Of a stretch of DNA of 64,000 nucleotides, positions 32,994 to 43,388 are shown piece by piece (position 1 is the first letter of the stretch; the number at the start of each line of letters is the position of its first letter). The notes below the pieces were generated by a model. It was not told the origin of the DNA, searched no databases, and worked only from the letters and a program-made list of their open reading frames with translations. The DNA lies in contig CAVRIA010000005.1 of NCBI GenBank assembly GCA_963721115.1, forward strand, positions 372,001 through 436,000. Direction: 5' to 3'. This stretch comes from CAVRIA01 sp963721115. GTDB taxonomy: Bacteria > Desulfobacterota > Binatia > HRBIN30 > CADEER01. The position numbers were made by a program, and so were the translations under genes.

Positions 32994-35604
32994 TCAGTGA
33001 GCCTCGGCCCACGTGCGGCCCACGCCGAGATCGACCCGCAGCGGCACGTGCAGCTTCATGACCCCTTCCATCTCCTGCCGTACCGCCTCGCAGGTAACGT
33101 CCTGCTCGCCTTCCGGAGCCTCCAGGAGAAGCTCGTCGTGGACCTGTAGGATCATGGCCGCGCGCCCACCCATCGTGGCGAGGCGGTGTTCGATGGCAAC
33201 CATGGCGAGCTTGATCAGGTCCGCCGCCGATCCCTGGATGGGGGTGTTGGTCGCGACCCTTTCCGCAGCCTGAGCAACCCCGCGTTCGCTGCTGCGCAGC
33301 TCCGGTACGGCGCGCCGCCTACCCAGAATCGTACTCACGAAACCGCGCTCCCGGGCACTCGCGACGACGCCGTCCATATAGGTCCGCACACCCGCGTACC
33401 GTTCGAAGTAGCTGGCGATGTAGCGCTGAGCATCAGCGGTCGCGATTCCGAGCTCCTGCGCCAAACGCTGCGCGCCCATACCATAGAGGATGCCGAAATT
33501 GATCACCTTGGCGACGCGCCGCATCTCGCCCGTCACGGTTCCCGGCATTACGCCGAAGACCTCGGCCGCGGTTCGGGCGTGGATGTCCTGCTCGCTCCGA
33601 AACGCTTCGATCAGCGCCGGATCCCGGGAGAGATGCGCCAGAACACGGAGCTCGATCTGGGAGTAGTCGGCGGCGATCAGGACGTGGCCTGGAGGCGCCA
33701 CGAAGGCCTGCCGGATGCGCCGTCCCTCCTCGCCGCGGATCGGGATGTTCTGCAGATTCGGCTCGCTCGAGCTGAGCCGGCCCGTCGCGGCAACGGTTTG
33801 ATTGAAGCTGGTGTGAAGCCGACCCGTGTGCGGGTTCACCGCCGCCGGTAGAGCATCGACATAGGTCGATTTGAGCTTGGCAAGCATACGGTATTGCAGG
33901 ATTTTTTCCGGGAGCGGGTGCTCGCTCGCCAGCCGCGTCAGAACGTCGACGTCGGTGGAGTAGCCGGTCTTGCCGCGCCGGACGCCCTTCTTGGACAAGC
34001 CCAGCCTCTCGAACAGCACCGTGCGCAGCTGAGGGGGAGAATTGATGTTGAACTCGCCCCCGGCAAGGGCATAGATCTCGCTCATGATGGCGTCGAGCCG
34101 CGCCGCGAGCTCCTCGCTCATGGCTCGGAGGTGAGCCACGTCGAGAAGCATTCCGCGTCGCTCCATACCCGCGAGGACTCTCGCCAGCGGCATCTCGACG
34201 TCGGCGAAGAGGGACTCCAAGCCGAGGTCCCGGAGCCGGCGTCGCAGGCTGGCGGCAAGGGGGCCGAGGACCGAGACTCCCGCCGTCGCCCCCCCGGCGT
34301 CCGTCCGGAAGGGGGGAAGGTGCGCACCCAACAAATCCGCCGCAAGCTCTTCGAGGGCATGCGTGGGCGAGGCCTCTGATAGGTAGGATGCGATCATGAC
34401 GTCGAAGGCACGGCCGGGCGCGGACATGCCTCCTGCCGTCAAGCGCAGCAGATCGCGCTTGAAATCGTGCGCGATCAGCTCTGGCGGTTGCTCCAAGAGA
34501 CCTCGGTGAACCGCCGCCTTCAGCCCCTCGTCGTCCAATGGCACACGCAACGGCGCTCCCTCGGCAGTGCAGAGCACGACCTCGCGCGCCGGCACCGTCG
34601 GTCCCGACGCCGGCTCGGCAATCGTCGCCAGCGAAACCCAGCCCGCCGTACGGGCTTGATCGAAGCGAGCCGCGACCTCGTCGGCGCCGTGTGCGACGGG
34701 TGCTTCGACGGCGATGGGAGGCGCGCTGTCGGTGAGCTGTCGCAATAGGGAGTGAAATCCGAGCTGGGAGAAGAGCGCGCGCAAGGCGTCACGGTCCGGG
34801 TCCTGGATCTTGAGGTCCGCCAGAGTGCAAGACAACGGGAGATCGCGCTTGGCGCTGGCGAGATCGCGGCTCAGGAGCGCCATCTCGCGGTTCTCTCCCA
34901 GAAGCGAAGCGATTCTCTTGGCCCCCCGCAGGCCCATGCTCTTCACCTCTTCGAGGCTGTCGAGCACCGCCTCGAGGTCACCGAAACGCCGGATCAGCGC
35001 GACGGCTGTCTTCTCTCCGATTCCCTTGACACCCGGAATGTTGTCGATAGCGTCGCCCATGAGGGCGATGAAGTCGACGACCTGCGATGGCGACACGCCC
35101 AGGCGGGCCTCGACCGCCGCCGTGTCCACCCACCGGTCGCGCATCGTGTCCCAGAGCCGGACTCCGGAGCCGACCAGTTGCATCAAATCCTTGTCCGCGG
35201 TAACGACCACACATTCGGTGCCGTCCGAGGCGAACCGGGTGACGAGCGTGGCGATCACGTCGTCCGCCTCCACCTTGGGTATCGATGAGGGTGTGAAGCC
35301 GGAACGCCTGCACCACTTCGTGGATGAACGGCACCTGGGCTGTCAAATCGTCCGGCATCGCCGTCCGATTGGCCTTGTATGCATCGAACATCTCGTCGCG
35401 AAAGGTCGTCCCCGGCGCGTCGAATACAACGGCCATGTAGTCCGGTTTCGCCTCGGCGAGCAGCTTGAGCAGCATGGTCGTGAATCCGTAAACCGCGTTG
35501 GTCGGCAATCCGCTCGGGCTGCTCAAGGGAGGCAAGGCGAAGAACGCCCGATAGATGTAGGAGCTGCCGTCGACGAGGTAGAGGCGCGTCGGTCGGGTCG
35601 ACAT
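32994..35604 (-). CDS. polA: DNA polymerase I, with one frameshift
   Basis: About 869 residues after correcting one inserted base. The 5' part encodes the start of the 5'-3' nuclease (YLVDGSSYIYRAFFALPP) up to FRLHTLIDT. From VEADDVIATL the protein continues in another frame. Removing one base from the GGG at 35277-35279 (CCC on the coding strand) joins them. VKGIGEKTA and MGDAIDNIPG complete the flap nuclease. The middle domain lacks the DxE exonuclease I motif, so proofreading is probably absent. Polymerase motifs are intact: A DYSQIELR, B RRVAKVINFGILYG, C QVHDELLLE. An essential-type gene with all motifs kept argues for a sequence error. Confidence 0.92.
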
Positions 35605-35669
35605 GGCGGTTGGCGCGGACGCTAACAAATGGCTGGCGGCACATCAATCAGCCCGATCTGGGCCGGATC

Positions 35670-35698
35670 TTGACATGTCGGGTCGCCGCGAATAAACG
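35670..35698 (+). promoter_or_regulatory. Candidate promoter of the Gld-type ABC operon
   Basis: A perfect TTGACA, 17 bases, then TAAACG, in the divergent region between polA and the ABC operon. A 16-base palindrome covers the -10 element and the start site. Confidence 0.4.
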
Positions 35699-35709
35699 GC
35701 TAGCCGTTT
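35694..35709. promoter_or_regulatory. Perfect 16-base palindrome, possible operator
   Basis: AAACGGCTAGCCGTTT is a perfect inverted repeat with no spacer. It overlaps the -10 element of the candidate promoter in a divergent intergenic region. It is shaped like a binding site for a dimeric regulator; no T run of terminator type follows. Confidence 0.5.
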
Positions 35710-35785
35710 CTCGAGACGAACATTTTATTCATTCGGCATTGAATCTGTCGCGGAAAGTTTCGTCAATCAGGCTGGAACGGGTGCC

Positions 35786-36532
35786 ATGATCGAGGTCCGG
35801 AACCTGACCAAGCGCTTCGGGGAGCTGCTCGCTGTAGATCGGGTGTCGTTCACCGCCCAGAAAGGCGAGATCCTCGGCTTTCTCGGTCCCAACGGGGCCG
35901 GGAAGACGACGACCATGCGCATCATCACCGGGTTCATGCCCGCCACCAGCGGCACCGTCAAGGTCGCCGGCTTCGACATCTTCGACGAATCGTACGAGGT
36001 ACGGAAGCGAATCGGCTACCTGCCGGAGAATCCGCCCCTATACGACGACATGACGGTCACGGCGTACCTCGACTTCGTCGGACGCATCAAAGGTATCCCG
36101 AGAGCGGAGCTGCCCGCTGCGGTCGACCGGGCGGTGGGGATTTGCGGATTGACGAGCGTGACCCAGCGGGTGCTCGGGCACCTCTCCAAGGGATTCCGCC
36201 AGCGCGTCGGGCTGGCGCAGGCCCTGATTCACAACCCGGATGTCCTGGTGCTGGACGAGCCGACCATCGGCCTCGACCCCAGGCAGATCATCGACATCAG
36301 GACTCTGATTCGCGAGCTGGCCGGCCAGCGCACCGTCATCCTTTCGACCCACATCCTGCCGGAGGTGGCGCAGCTCTGTCAGAAGGTCGTGATCATCAAC
36401 GAGGGCCGGATCGCCGTGGAAGACCGCATCGAGAACCTGACGCGCGAGTTGAGCCTGGAGGAGGTCTTTCTCCGGTACATCAGCGGCAGCGAGGAGGACG
36501 GCGCGACCGCTCCTCCGCCGGAGGCCCCGTGA
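35786..36532 (+). CDS. ABC transporter ATP-binding protein, GldA/NatA type
   Basis: A 248-residue ATPase with Walker A GPNGAGKTT near residue 33, a Q-loop region with GYLPENPPLYDDM, and signature LSKGFRQRVGLAQALIHNP. Walker B is VLVLDEPTIGLDP and the switch His is in STHILPEV. LSKGFRQR and PENPPLYDDMTV are typical of the ABC-2 subfamily used by GldA and by exporters in non-gliding bacteria. It is coupled to the membrane component by a GTGA overlap and begins a four-gene operon with GldF-, GldG- and DUF4340-like proteins. Confidence 0.93.
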   Translation: MIEVRNLTKRFGELLAVDRVSFTAQKGEILGFLGPNGAGKTTTMRIITGFMPATSGTVKVAGFDIFDESYEVRKRIGYLPENPPLYDDMTVTAYLDFVGRIKGIPRAELPAAVDRAVGICGLTSVTQRVLGHLSKGFRQRVGLAQALIHNPDVLVLDEPTIGLDPRQIIDIRTLIRELAGQRTVILSTHILPEVAQLCQKVVIINEGRIAVEDRIENLTRELSLEEVFLRYISGSEEDGATAPPPEAP

Positions 36533-37302
36533 GAAACATTCTGGCGATCGCGGCCAAGGACATCCGCTCCCAATTCGTATCGCCGATCGCCTATGTCGTG
36601 CTGACCGGCTTCCTGCTGCTGGGCGGCTGGTTCTTCTTCAATCTCCTGGCACGTTTCAACTTTCTGCTGCAGCTCTACATGAGCTTTCGCAATCCGGAAG
36701 CGATGCAGCGGATGAACCTCAACGAGTTCGTGATCTCCCCGCTCCTGCACAACCTGTCCGTCGTCCTCGTGATCCTCATCCCGGTCATCACCATGCGCAG
36801 CTTTGCCGAAGAAAAGCGGACGGGCACTTACGAGCTCCTCATGACGTCGCCGTTGTCGGTCACCGAGATCGTCCTCGGCAAGTTCCTGGGCGGATTCGTC
36901 TTCGTTCTGGTCATGGTGGGGCTCACTTTCATCTACCCGGCGATCCTGCTGGCCTTCGGCAACCCCGAGGTGGGCGTCATTCTCGGCGGCTTCCTCGGCC
37001 TGCTTCTCCTGGCGACGGCATTCCTCTCCGTCGGGCTCCTGACCTCGTCTCTGACCGAAAACCAGATCATCGCCGCGGTCAGCTGCCTGGTCGTCCTGCT
37101 GCTTCTCTACGTGATCTCATGGCCGGCAGACACGGCCGGGCAGACGATGGGCGCGGTCCTCAAGTACCTGTCGCTGACCGAGCACTTCGGCGACATGGTG
37201 AAGGGCGTCGTCGACACACGCAACATCGTCTACTTCCTGAGCGTGATCGTGCTCTCGCTGTTCCTCACGCAGCGCTCGGTGGAGTCCCTGCGATGGAGGT
37301 AG
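36529..37302 (+). CDS. ABC-2 type permease, GldF-like
   Basis: A 257-residue inner-membrane protein with six hydrophobic helices. Landmarks include AAKDIRSQFVSPIAYVVLTGF at the start, the MNLNEFVISPLL segment between helices one and two, then RSFAEEKRTGTYELLMTSPL and LGKFLGGFVF, the conserved cytoplasmic coupling loop of GldF/NosY-type permeases. The GTG start is given by its four-base overlap with the ATPase gene. The longer frame upstream of it is a shadow of the ATPase gene. Confidence 0.88.
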   Translation: MRNILAIAAKDIRSQFVSPIAYVVLTGFLLLGGWFFFNLLARFNFLLQLYMSFRNPEAMQRMNLNEFVISPLLHNLSVVLVILIPVITMRSFAEEKRTGTYELLMTSPLSVTEIVLGKFLGGFVFVLVMVGLTFIYPAILLAFGNPEVGVILGGFLGLLLLATAFLSVGLLTSSLTENQIIAAVSCLVVLLLLYVISWPADTAGQTMGAVLKYLSLTEHFGDMVKGVVDTRNIVYFLSVIVLSLFLTQRSVESLRWR

Positions 37303-37305
37303 CGC

Positions 37306-38862
37306 GTGCGGCAGTCTAGTGGCCTCCTCGGCCTTCTCGGCGTCATTCTTCTCCTGTTCGCCGGGGTGGCCTTCATGCTCACCCGTGCGGCCGGGCCGTT
37401 CGACCTCCTCTACATCGCGGTGCACGGAATCGCTGGCGTTCTTCTCCTGATCGCCTACTTCAGCAGCGGCGTAGAGAACCTTCGCTCCTTCCTCGGCCAG
37501 CGCTCCACCAAGTACGGAACGAGCACCGTTCTGGCCTCGGTTTTCTTCATCGGCATCCTCGGGGCCCTGAACTATCTTTCGACCCGCTACCACCACCCGT
37601 TCGATCTGACGGAGAGCAAGGTCTACAGCCTTTCCCCACAGTCGGCACAGGTGGTCAAGGGCCTCGAGAAGGACCTCGAAATGCAGGCCTTCGTCGAAGG
37701 AGGAGCGAACCCGGAGCTGCACGACCTGCTGGCGAACTACAAGAACGCCTCCGCCAAGATCTCGTTCGAGATGATCGACCCGGATCGCGAACCGGAGCTC
37801 GCCGAGAAGTACGAGGTCAAGGCCTACAACACCGTGCGGCTGCAGTACGGAGAAGCATCGAGCACAGTTGCCCAGCCCACGGAAGAGAACCTGACCAACG
37901 CGATCATCAAGCTGTCCCGCGCCTCGCGGCAGACCGTCTGTGTTCTCGATGGCCACGGCGAGCCCGACATCGAAGACAAACAAGACGCTCGGGGGCTCGC
38001 CGAAGCGAAGTCGGCGCTGGAGAACGAGAACTACGAGGTCAAGAAGATCTTCCTGGCAACGATGGAAAAGGTGCCCGAGGAGTGCAACGTGGTGCTCGTC
38101 GCGGGACCGGAGCGTCCCTTCCTCCCGCACGAGCTGCCGGCGCTCGACTCGTACCTGAAGGGCGGCGGTCGCGCGATCTTCCTGCTCCCGCCGCGCCACG
38201 CCGAGGAGTTCGTCGACTTTCTGAAGCCGTGGGGCGTCAAGCTGGGCAACGACGTGGTCGTGGATCAGGTGCTGCGTCTGTTCCAAGGCCCGGCTCTCGG
38301 TCTGACGCCGATCGTGGAGGACGTGGACCCGACCCACGAGATCACCCGTGAGTTGAAGGGCCAGCGCCTGATCTTTCCGATGACCCGCTCCGTCTCGAAG
38401 GACAGCGAGGGGAAGCCGGGGCTCACGGTGACCGAATTGGTCAAGACGGGCCCGTCGAGCTGGGCGGAGACCGATCTCAAGGGGCTTTTCGAGGAACAGC
38501 GCGCGTCGAAGGAGGCCGGCGACCGCAACGGTCCGGTGCCGATCGCCGCCGCCGTCGCCGCCGACCTGAAGCAGATGGGTGTGGCGAACGGCGGGAAGAC
38601 GCGTTTGGTCGTCTTCGGCAGCGTCGAGTTTGCCGACAACCAACACCTCGAGGGGAGCTTTCTGAACCGCGATCTCTTCCTCAATGCCGTCGGCTGGGTG
38701 GCCGGGCAGTCGGATCTGCTGTCGATCCGTTCCCGCTCGCTGCGCGCCTCTCGCGTCAGCTTCACGAAAGACCAGGGCACGGTGATCTTCTATCTCTCGG
38801 TTCTGGTCGTGCCCGAGCTCCTTCTCATCATCGGCATCGCCGTCTGGTGGCGGCGGGAGTGA
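37306..38862 (+). CDS. GldG-like ABC-associated substrate-binding protein
   Basis: A 518-residue protein with two N-terminal helices and a third near 82-98 before LNYLSTRYHHPFDLTESKVYSL-type sequence. The large periplasmic part has the GldG/DUF4350-like fold (TVCVLDGHGEPDI, GGRAIFLLPP). A final helix ends WWRRE. GldG proteins work with GldA/GldF; outside gliding Bacteroidetes the substrate is unknown. Start GTG four bases after the permease stop. Confidence 0.85.
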   Translation: MRQSSGLLGLLGVILLLFAGVAFMLTRAAGPFDLLYIAVHGIAGVLLLIAYFSSGVENLRSFLGQRSTKYGTSTVLASVFFIGILGALNYLSTRYHHPFDLTESKVYSLSPQSAQVVKGLEKDLEMQAFVEGGANPELHDLLANYKNASAKISFEMIDPDREPELAEKYEVKAYNTVRLQYGEASSTVAQPTEENLTNAIIKLSRASRQTVCVLDGHGEPDIEDKQDARGLAEAKSALENENYEVKKIFLATMEKVPEECNVVLVAGPERPFLPHELPALDSYLKGGGRAIFLLPPRHAEEFVDFLKPWGVKLGNDVVVDQVLRLFQGPALGLTPIVEDVDPTHEITRELKGQRLIFPMTRSVSKDSEGKPGLTVTELVKTGPSSWAETDLKGLFEEQRASKEAGDRNGPVPIAAAVAADLKQMGVANGGKTRLVVFGSVEFADNQHLEGSFLNRDLFLNAVGWVAGQSDLLSIRSRSLRASRVSFTKDQGTVIFYLSVLVVPELLLIIGIAVWWRRE

Positions 38863-38894
38863 ATCGCCGCTGAGCGGCGGTGGGACGGAGCCCG

Positions 38895-40314
38895 ATGCGA
38901 TTCCGCAGCACCCTCATCTTGGCCATCGTCTTCCTGGGACTCGGCGCCTACCTCTACTTCGTCGAGTTCAAGAAGGCCGCCGAGGAGCAGAAGAAAGAAA
39001 CCCTCTTCAGCTTTCAAGTCGACGACGCCAGGGCGGTCACCCTCGAGTACCCCGACCGCAAGATCGAGCTCGAGGAGAAGGATGGCGTCTGGCGGCTCAC
39101 CAAGCCGATCGACGTTCCGGCGGATGAAACCGCCGTCAAAAACCTCCTCCGAGCCATCGCCGATGCCGAGGTGAAGAAGAAACTGGACAACGTCGGCGAA
39201 GACCTATCGCCCTACGGGCTCAAGGATCCGATGGCCACTATCCGGGTGAAGCTGAAGGATCGCGAGCTCCCTGCGATCAAGGTCGGCAAGACCTCTCCTA
39301 TCGGTTTCTCGACCTACGTCCAGCGCACCGACCAGCCCCAGCAGGTCTATCTCACCGGCTCGGCCTTCCACTCCGGCATGGACAAGAAGGTGAAGGACCT
39401 GCGGGACAAGCGCATCCTCACGTTCGAAGACGCCTCGGTCCATCGGATCGAGGTGAGCGGCCCCGACCGGAACATCGCCCTGTCGAAGAAGGACGACAGC
39501 TGGAAGCTCGACCAGCCGCAGAGCGATGACGCGGACAACGAAACGGTACGAAGCTACCTCTCGACCTTACGCTCCCTGCGCGCCCTCGATTTTGCGACCG
39601 ACGAGCCAAAGGACCTGTCGACCTACGGACTCGACCAGCCCCGCCTGACCGTGACTCTGAGCACCGGCGACGACAACAAGCCGACGAAGCTTCTGGTGGG
39701 CGGCGAGGAAAAGGACAAGAAGCAGATCTACGTGAAGGTCGCCGATCGTCCGACCGTGTACCAAGTCGGTGATTGGACCTACCGGGACCTCAACAAGACC
39801 GCCAACGACTTTCGCGACAAGACCGTGCTCGCCTTCGCCAAGGACAGCCTCTCCTCCATCCAGGTGCTGAGGGCGGATGGCGAGAACTTCGTGCTCGCAC
39901 GCAGCGAAGACGGAAAGTGGTCGATCGGGGGATCGAACGTCCCCCCCCAGCAATCGGTGGTCGACCAGTTCATCGACGCGCTCGACGATCTCAAGGGCTA
40001 TGAGATCGCGACCGATCAGCCGCAGGACCTCCAGACCTACGGGCTGGCCTCGCCGGCGTCTGACGATCACCGTCCACGGGCCGAAGGACGCGATCATCGG
40101 AACGGTTCACCTCGGGTCGTACTCTCCGAAGCCGCCAACGACCGAGTACACGGCAATGCGCGAGGGGAAGCCGGCGGTCTTTCTCGTCCGCGAGTTCGTC
40201 TACAAGCGGCTCGACAAGAGCCGGAGCGATCTCCTGCCGATGCCGACGGCTACCGCGACGGTCGCCCCACCCATGGCGACGCCGGCCGGGACAACACCCG
40301 CCCCGGTCCAATAG
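38895..40314 (+). CDS. DUF4340 domain protein of the Gld-type operon, frameshifted
   Basis: About 472 residues after correcting one base. An N-terminal helix anchors it (LILAIVFLGLGAYLYFVEF). Three repeats of a beta-rich DUF4340 unit follow, each with a DLxxYGL motif (EDLSPYGLKDP, KDLSTYGLDQP, QDLQTYGLASP). After the third, one extra G in the GG at 40055-40056 breaks the frame. Removing it gives ASPRLTITVHGPKD, matching the second repeat's QPRLTVTLSTGD, and continues to a Pro/Thr/Ala tail and stop. Such proteins regularly follow GldG homologues and probably form the periplasmic part of the same exporter. The function is unknown. Confidence 0.82.
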
Positions 40315-40343
40315 GGCCGCCGTCGACGACTCTGGGGGAGCGC

Positions 40344-41423
<1,080 letters not shown>

Positions 41424-41498
41424 GACTCGCCGCCTTCCCTATCACGCGATTCCCTGCTGCACACCCGCCGCCGTCACACGTTCGTCGATCGACGACGC

Positions 41499-42212
41499 CT
41501 ACGGCGATCGGCGATCGCGCGCGATCTCGAGCAAGCGCATCGCCAGGCGCGGGCCGGTGCCGGCGTCCTCGTGCTTGAAGAAGACGTACGCCTGGCTCCA
41601 GGCCTGTCCGCTCAACCGGCGCGACCAGCCGGAGAGATCGACGTCGGTGTATCGACTGCGCCGCAAACGCAAATAGACCCAATCCGCCGTGGCGATCACC
41701 TCGGCGTCGGGGTTTTCGTCGGTTTCCGATACGCACCACGCGCAGCCCTTGCCGCGGAGGAGCTCGAGCACATCGTCGTCGCGCCACGACGAGTGTCGAA
41801 ACTCGAAGGCGGCTCGCGGTCCCGGACGAAGATGCTGCAGGAATGCCTCCAGACGCGGCAGGTCCTTGCGCAGGTTGGGGGGGAGCTGGAAGAGGACGGC
41901 TCCCAGCCGCTCTCCCAGGACGGCCGCCGTACGCAGCAGATAGTCCGTCTCTTCGGCGACGTCCCGGAGGCGCTTGAGATGCGTGATACGCCGCGACGCC
42001 TTGAGGGTGAAACGGAATTCGGGCGGAACCTGCGACGCCCACGATTCCAACACGTCCGCCTTGGGCAAGCGGTAGAATGTGTTGTTGATCTCGACCGCCG
42101 GCAGGCGAGATGCGTAGAAGCGCAGCATATCTGCGGCGCCGAGACGTTCCGGGTAGAAGGGACCCTTCCACTCCTTGTAGCTGTAGCCACTCGTACCCGC
42201 GAAGAGCTTCAT
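41499..42212 (-). CDS. DUF72 family protein (YecE-like)
   Basis: A 237-residue TIM-barrel-like protein with the family landmarks GTSGYSYKEWKGPFYP at the start, EINNTFYRLP, FTLKASRRITHLKRL, GAVLFQLPPNLRKD, AFEFRHSSW and YVFFKHEDAGTG near the end. DUF72 proteins are common and uncharacterised; a metal-dependent or nuclease role has been proposed, but nothing here decides it. Divergent from the oxidoreductase gene with about 145 bases between. Confidence 0.9.
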   Translation of the reverse strand: MKLFAGTSGYSYKEWKGPFYPERLGAADMLRFYASRLPAVEINNTFYRLPKADVLESWASQVPPEFRFTLKASRRITHLKRLRDVAEETDYLLRTAAVLGERLGAVLFQLPPNLRKDLPRLEAFLQHLRPGPRAAFEFRHSSWRDDDVLELLRGKGCAWCVSETDENPDAEVIATADWVYLRLRRSRYTDVDLSGWSRRLSGQAWSQAYVFFKHEDAGTGPRLAMRLLEIARDRRSP

Positions 42213-42357
42213 CCGTCACACGGCTCCGGCGCCAGCCCCGGCACACCTCACCGATCCGGCCCTCACGCACAGATAGGCTGGGAGACGCATCGGAGCAAGC
42301 CGCCAACGCCTCGGCCCTATTGCCGGACCCTGTCGAGCCATGTACGGATGCTGTTCC

Positions 42358-43350
42358 ATGTCGGAAACAGGTCCCCTGCGCATCGGTATCCTCGGGGCGG
42401 CACGTATCGCGCCACTCGCCGTCATCCAGCCATCGCGGCACGTGCCGGAAGCGACCGTGCTCGCCGTCGCGGCACGCGACGCCAACCGAGCCCGCGCCTT
42501 CGCGGCGAAACACCACATTCCGCGAGTCCACGCAACGTACGAAGCACTGCTGGCCGATCCCGAGATCGACGCCGTGTACAATCCCCTGCCGAACAGCCTT
42601 CATTGCGAGTGGAGCCTGCGCGCTCTGGAACGGGGCAAGCACGTGCTGTGCGAGAAACCGATGGCGTCGAATGCCGACGAAGCCGAGCGCATGGTGCTCG
42701 CCGCCGCCGGTTCCGGACGTCAACTGATCGAGGCGTTTCACTACCGGTACCATCCGCTCGCGACGCGCATGAAGCAGATCGTCGACAGCGGCGAGCTCGG
42801 ACGCGTCCGCCATGTGGAGACACACATGTGCATCCCGCTGCTGCGACTCGGCGACATCAGGTTCCGATACGATCTGGCGGGGGGAGCAACGATGGACGTG
42901 GGGTGCTACGCGATCAACCTGCTGCGATTTCTCACCGGGGCCGAGCCCACCGTCGTGCGCGCGGAGGCCCGGCTGTCCAGCCCGCAGGTGGACCGATGGA
43001 TGGAGGCCGAATTTTCCTTCGACGACGGGCGCACCGGCCGACTCACCTGCGCCCTCCTGTCGTCGGTTCCTCTCCGACTCGGGGCGACGGTGCGCGGCGA
43101 CCGCGGCGAGCTGCGCGTCCTCAATCCTTATGCCCCACAGTACTTCCACAGGCTGACACTGCGCACCGCGCACCACACGGTGAAGGAGAAGCTGCACGGG
43201 GACGGCACCTACACGCATCAGCTCCGCGCCTTCGTACGCGCCTGCCAGCAAGAGGTGGCGCTGCCCACCGAAGCGGGAGACGGATTGGCGAACATGCAGG
43301 TCATCGACGCCATCTACGAACGCGCGGGGCTGCGGCCGCGCGGGAAGTGA
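42358..43350 (+). CDS. Gfo/Idh/MocA family NAD(P)-dependent oxidoreductase
   Basis: A 330-residue protein. The N-terminal Rossmann start RIGILGAARIAP binds NAD(P). The conserved CEKPMASNADEA supplies the catalytic Lys region. The C-terminal alpha/beta domain has EAFHYRYHP, GGATMDVGCYAINLLR and FVRACQQE. Relatives act on sugars, inositols, xylose or trans-1,2-dihydrobenzenediol; the substrate is unassigned. The ATG of MSETG is preferred over an earlier one. TTGCCG lies 38 bases upstream of it, with a weak TACGGA -10 at 17 bases. The threonine dehydratase frame is open back to a GTG overlapping its stop codon. Confidence 0.88.
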   Translation: MSETGPLRIGILGAARIAPLAVIQPSRHVPEATVLAVAARDANRARAFAAKHHIPRVHATYEALLADPEIDAVYNPLPNSLHCEWSLRALERGKHVLCEKPMASNADEAERMVLAAAGSGRQLIEAFHYRYHPLATRMKQIVDSGELGRVRHVETHMCIPLLRLGDIRFRYDLAGGATMDVGCYAINLLRFLTGAEPTVVRAEARLSSPQVDRWMEAEFSFDDGRTGRLTCALLSSVPLRLGATVRGDRGELRVLNPYAPQYFHRLTLRTAHHTVKEKLHGDGTYTHQLRAFVRACQQEVALPTEAGDGLANMQVIDAIYERAGLRPRGK

Positions 43351-43388
43351 AGAGCTGGGCCGGGTCTCTAGCCACCGGGGACTTCCGA

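Noticed and set aside
35255..35290. Programmed frameshift in polA
   Set aside because: No slippery heptamer or downstream stem typical of programmed shifting was seen. The same kind of +1 G/C-run defect occurs in three unrelated genes, so a sequence error is simpler.
37117..38646. A 509-codon minus-strand frame opposite the GldG-like gene
   Set aside because: His/Arg/Leu-rich composition typical of antisense frames, without any domain.
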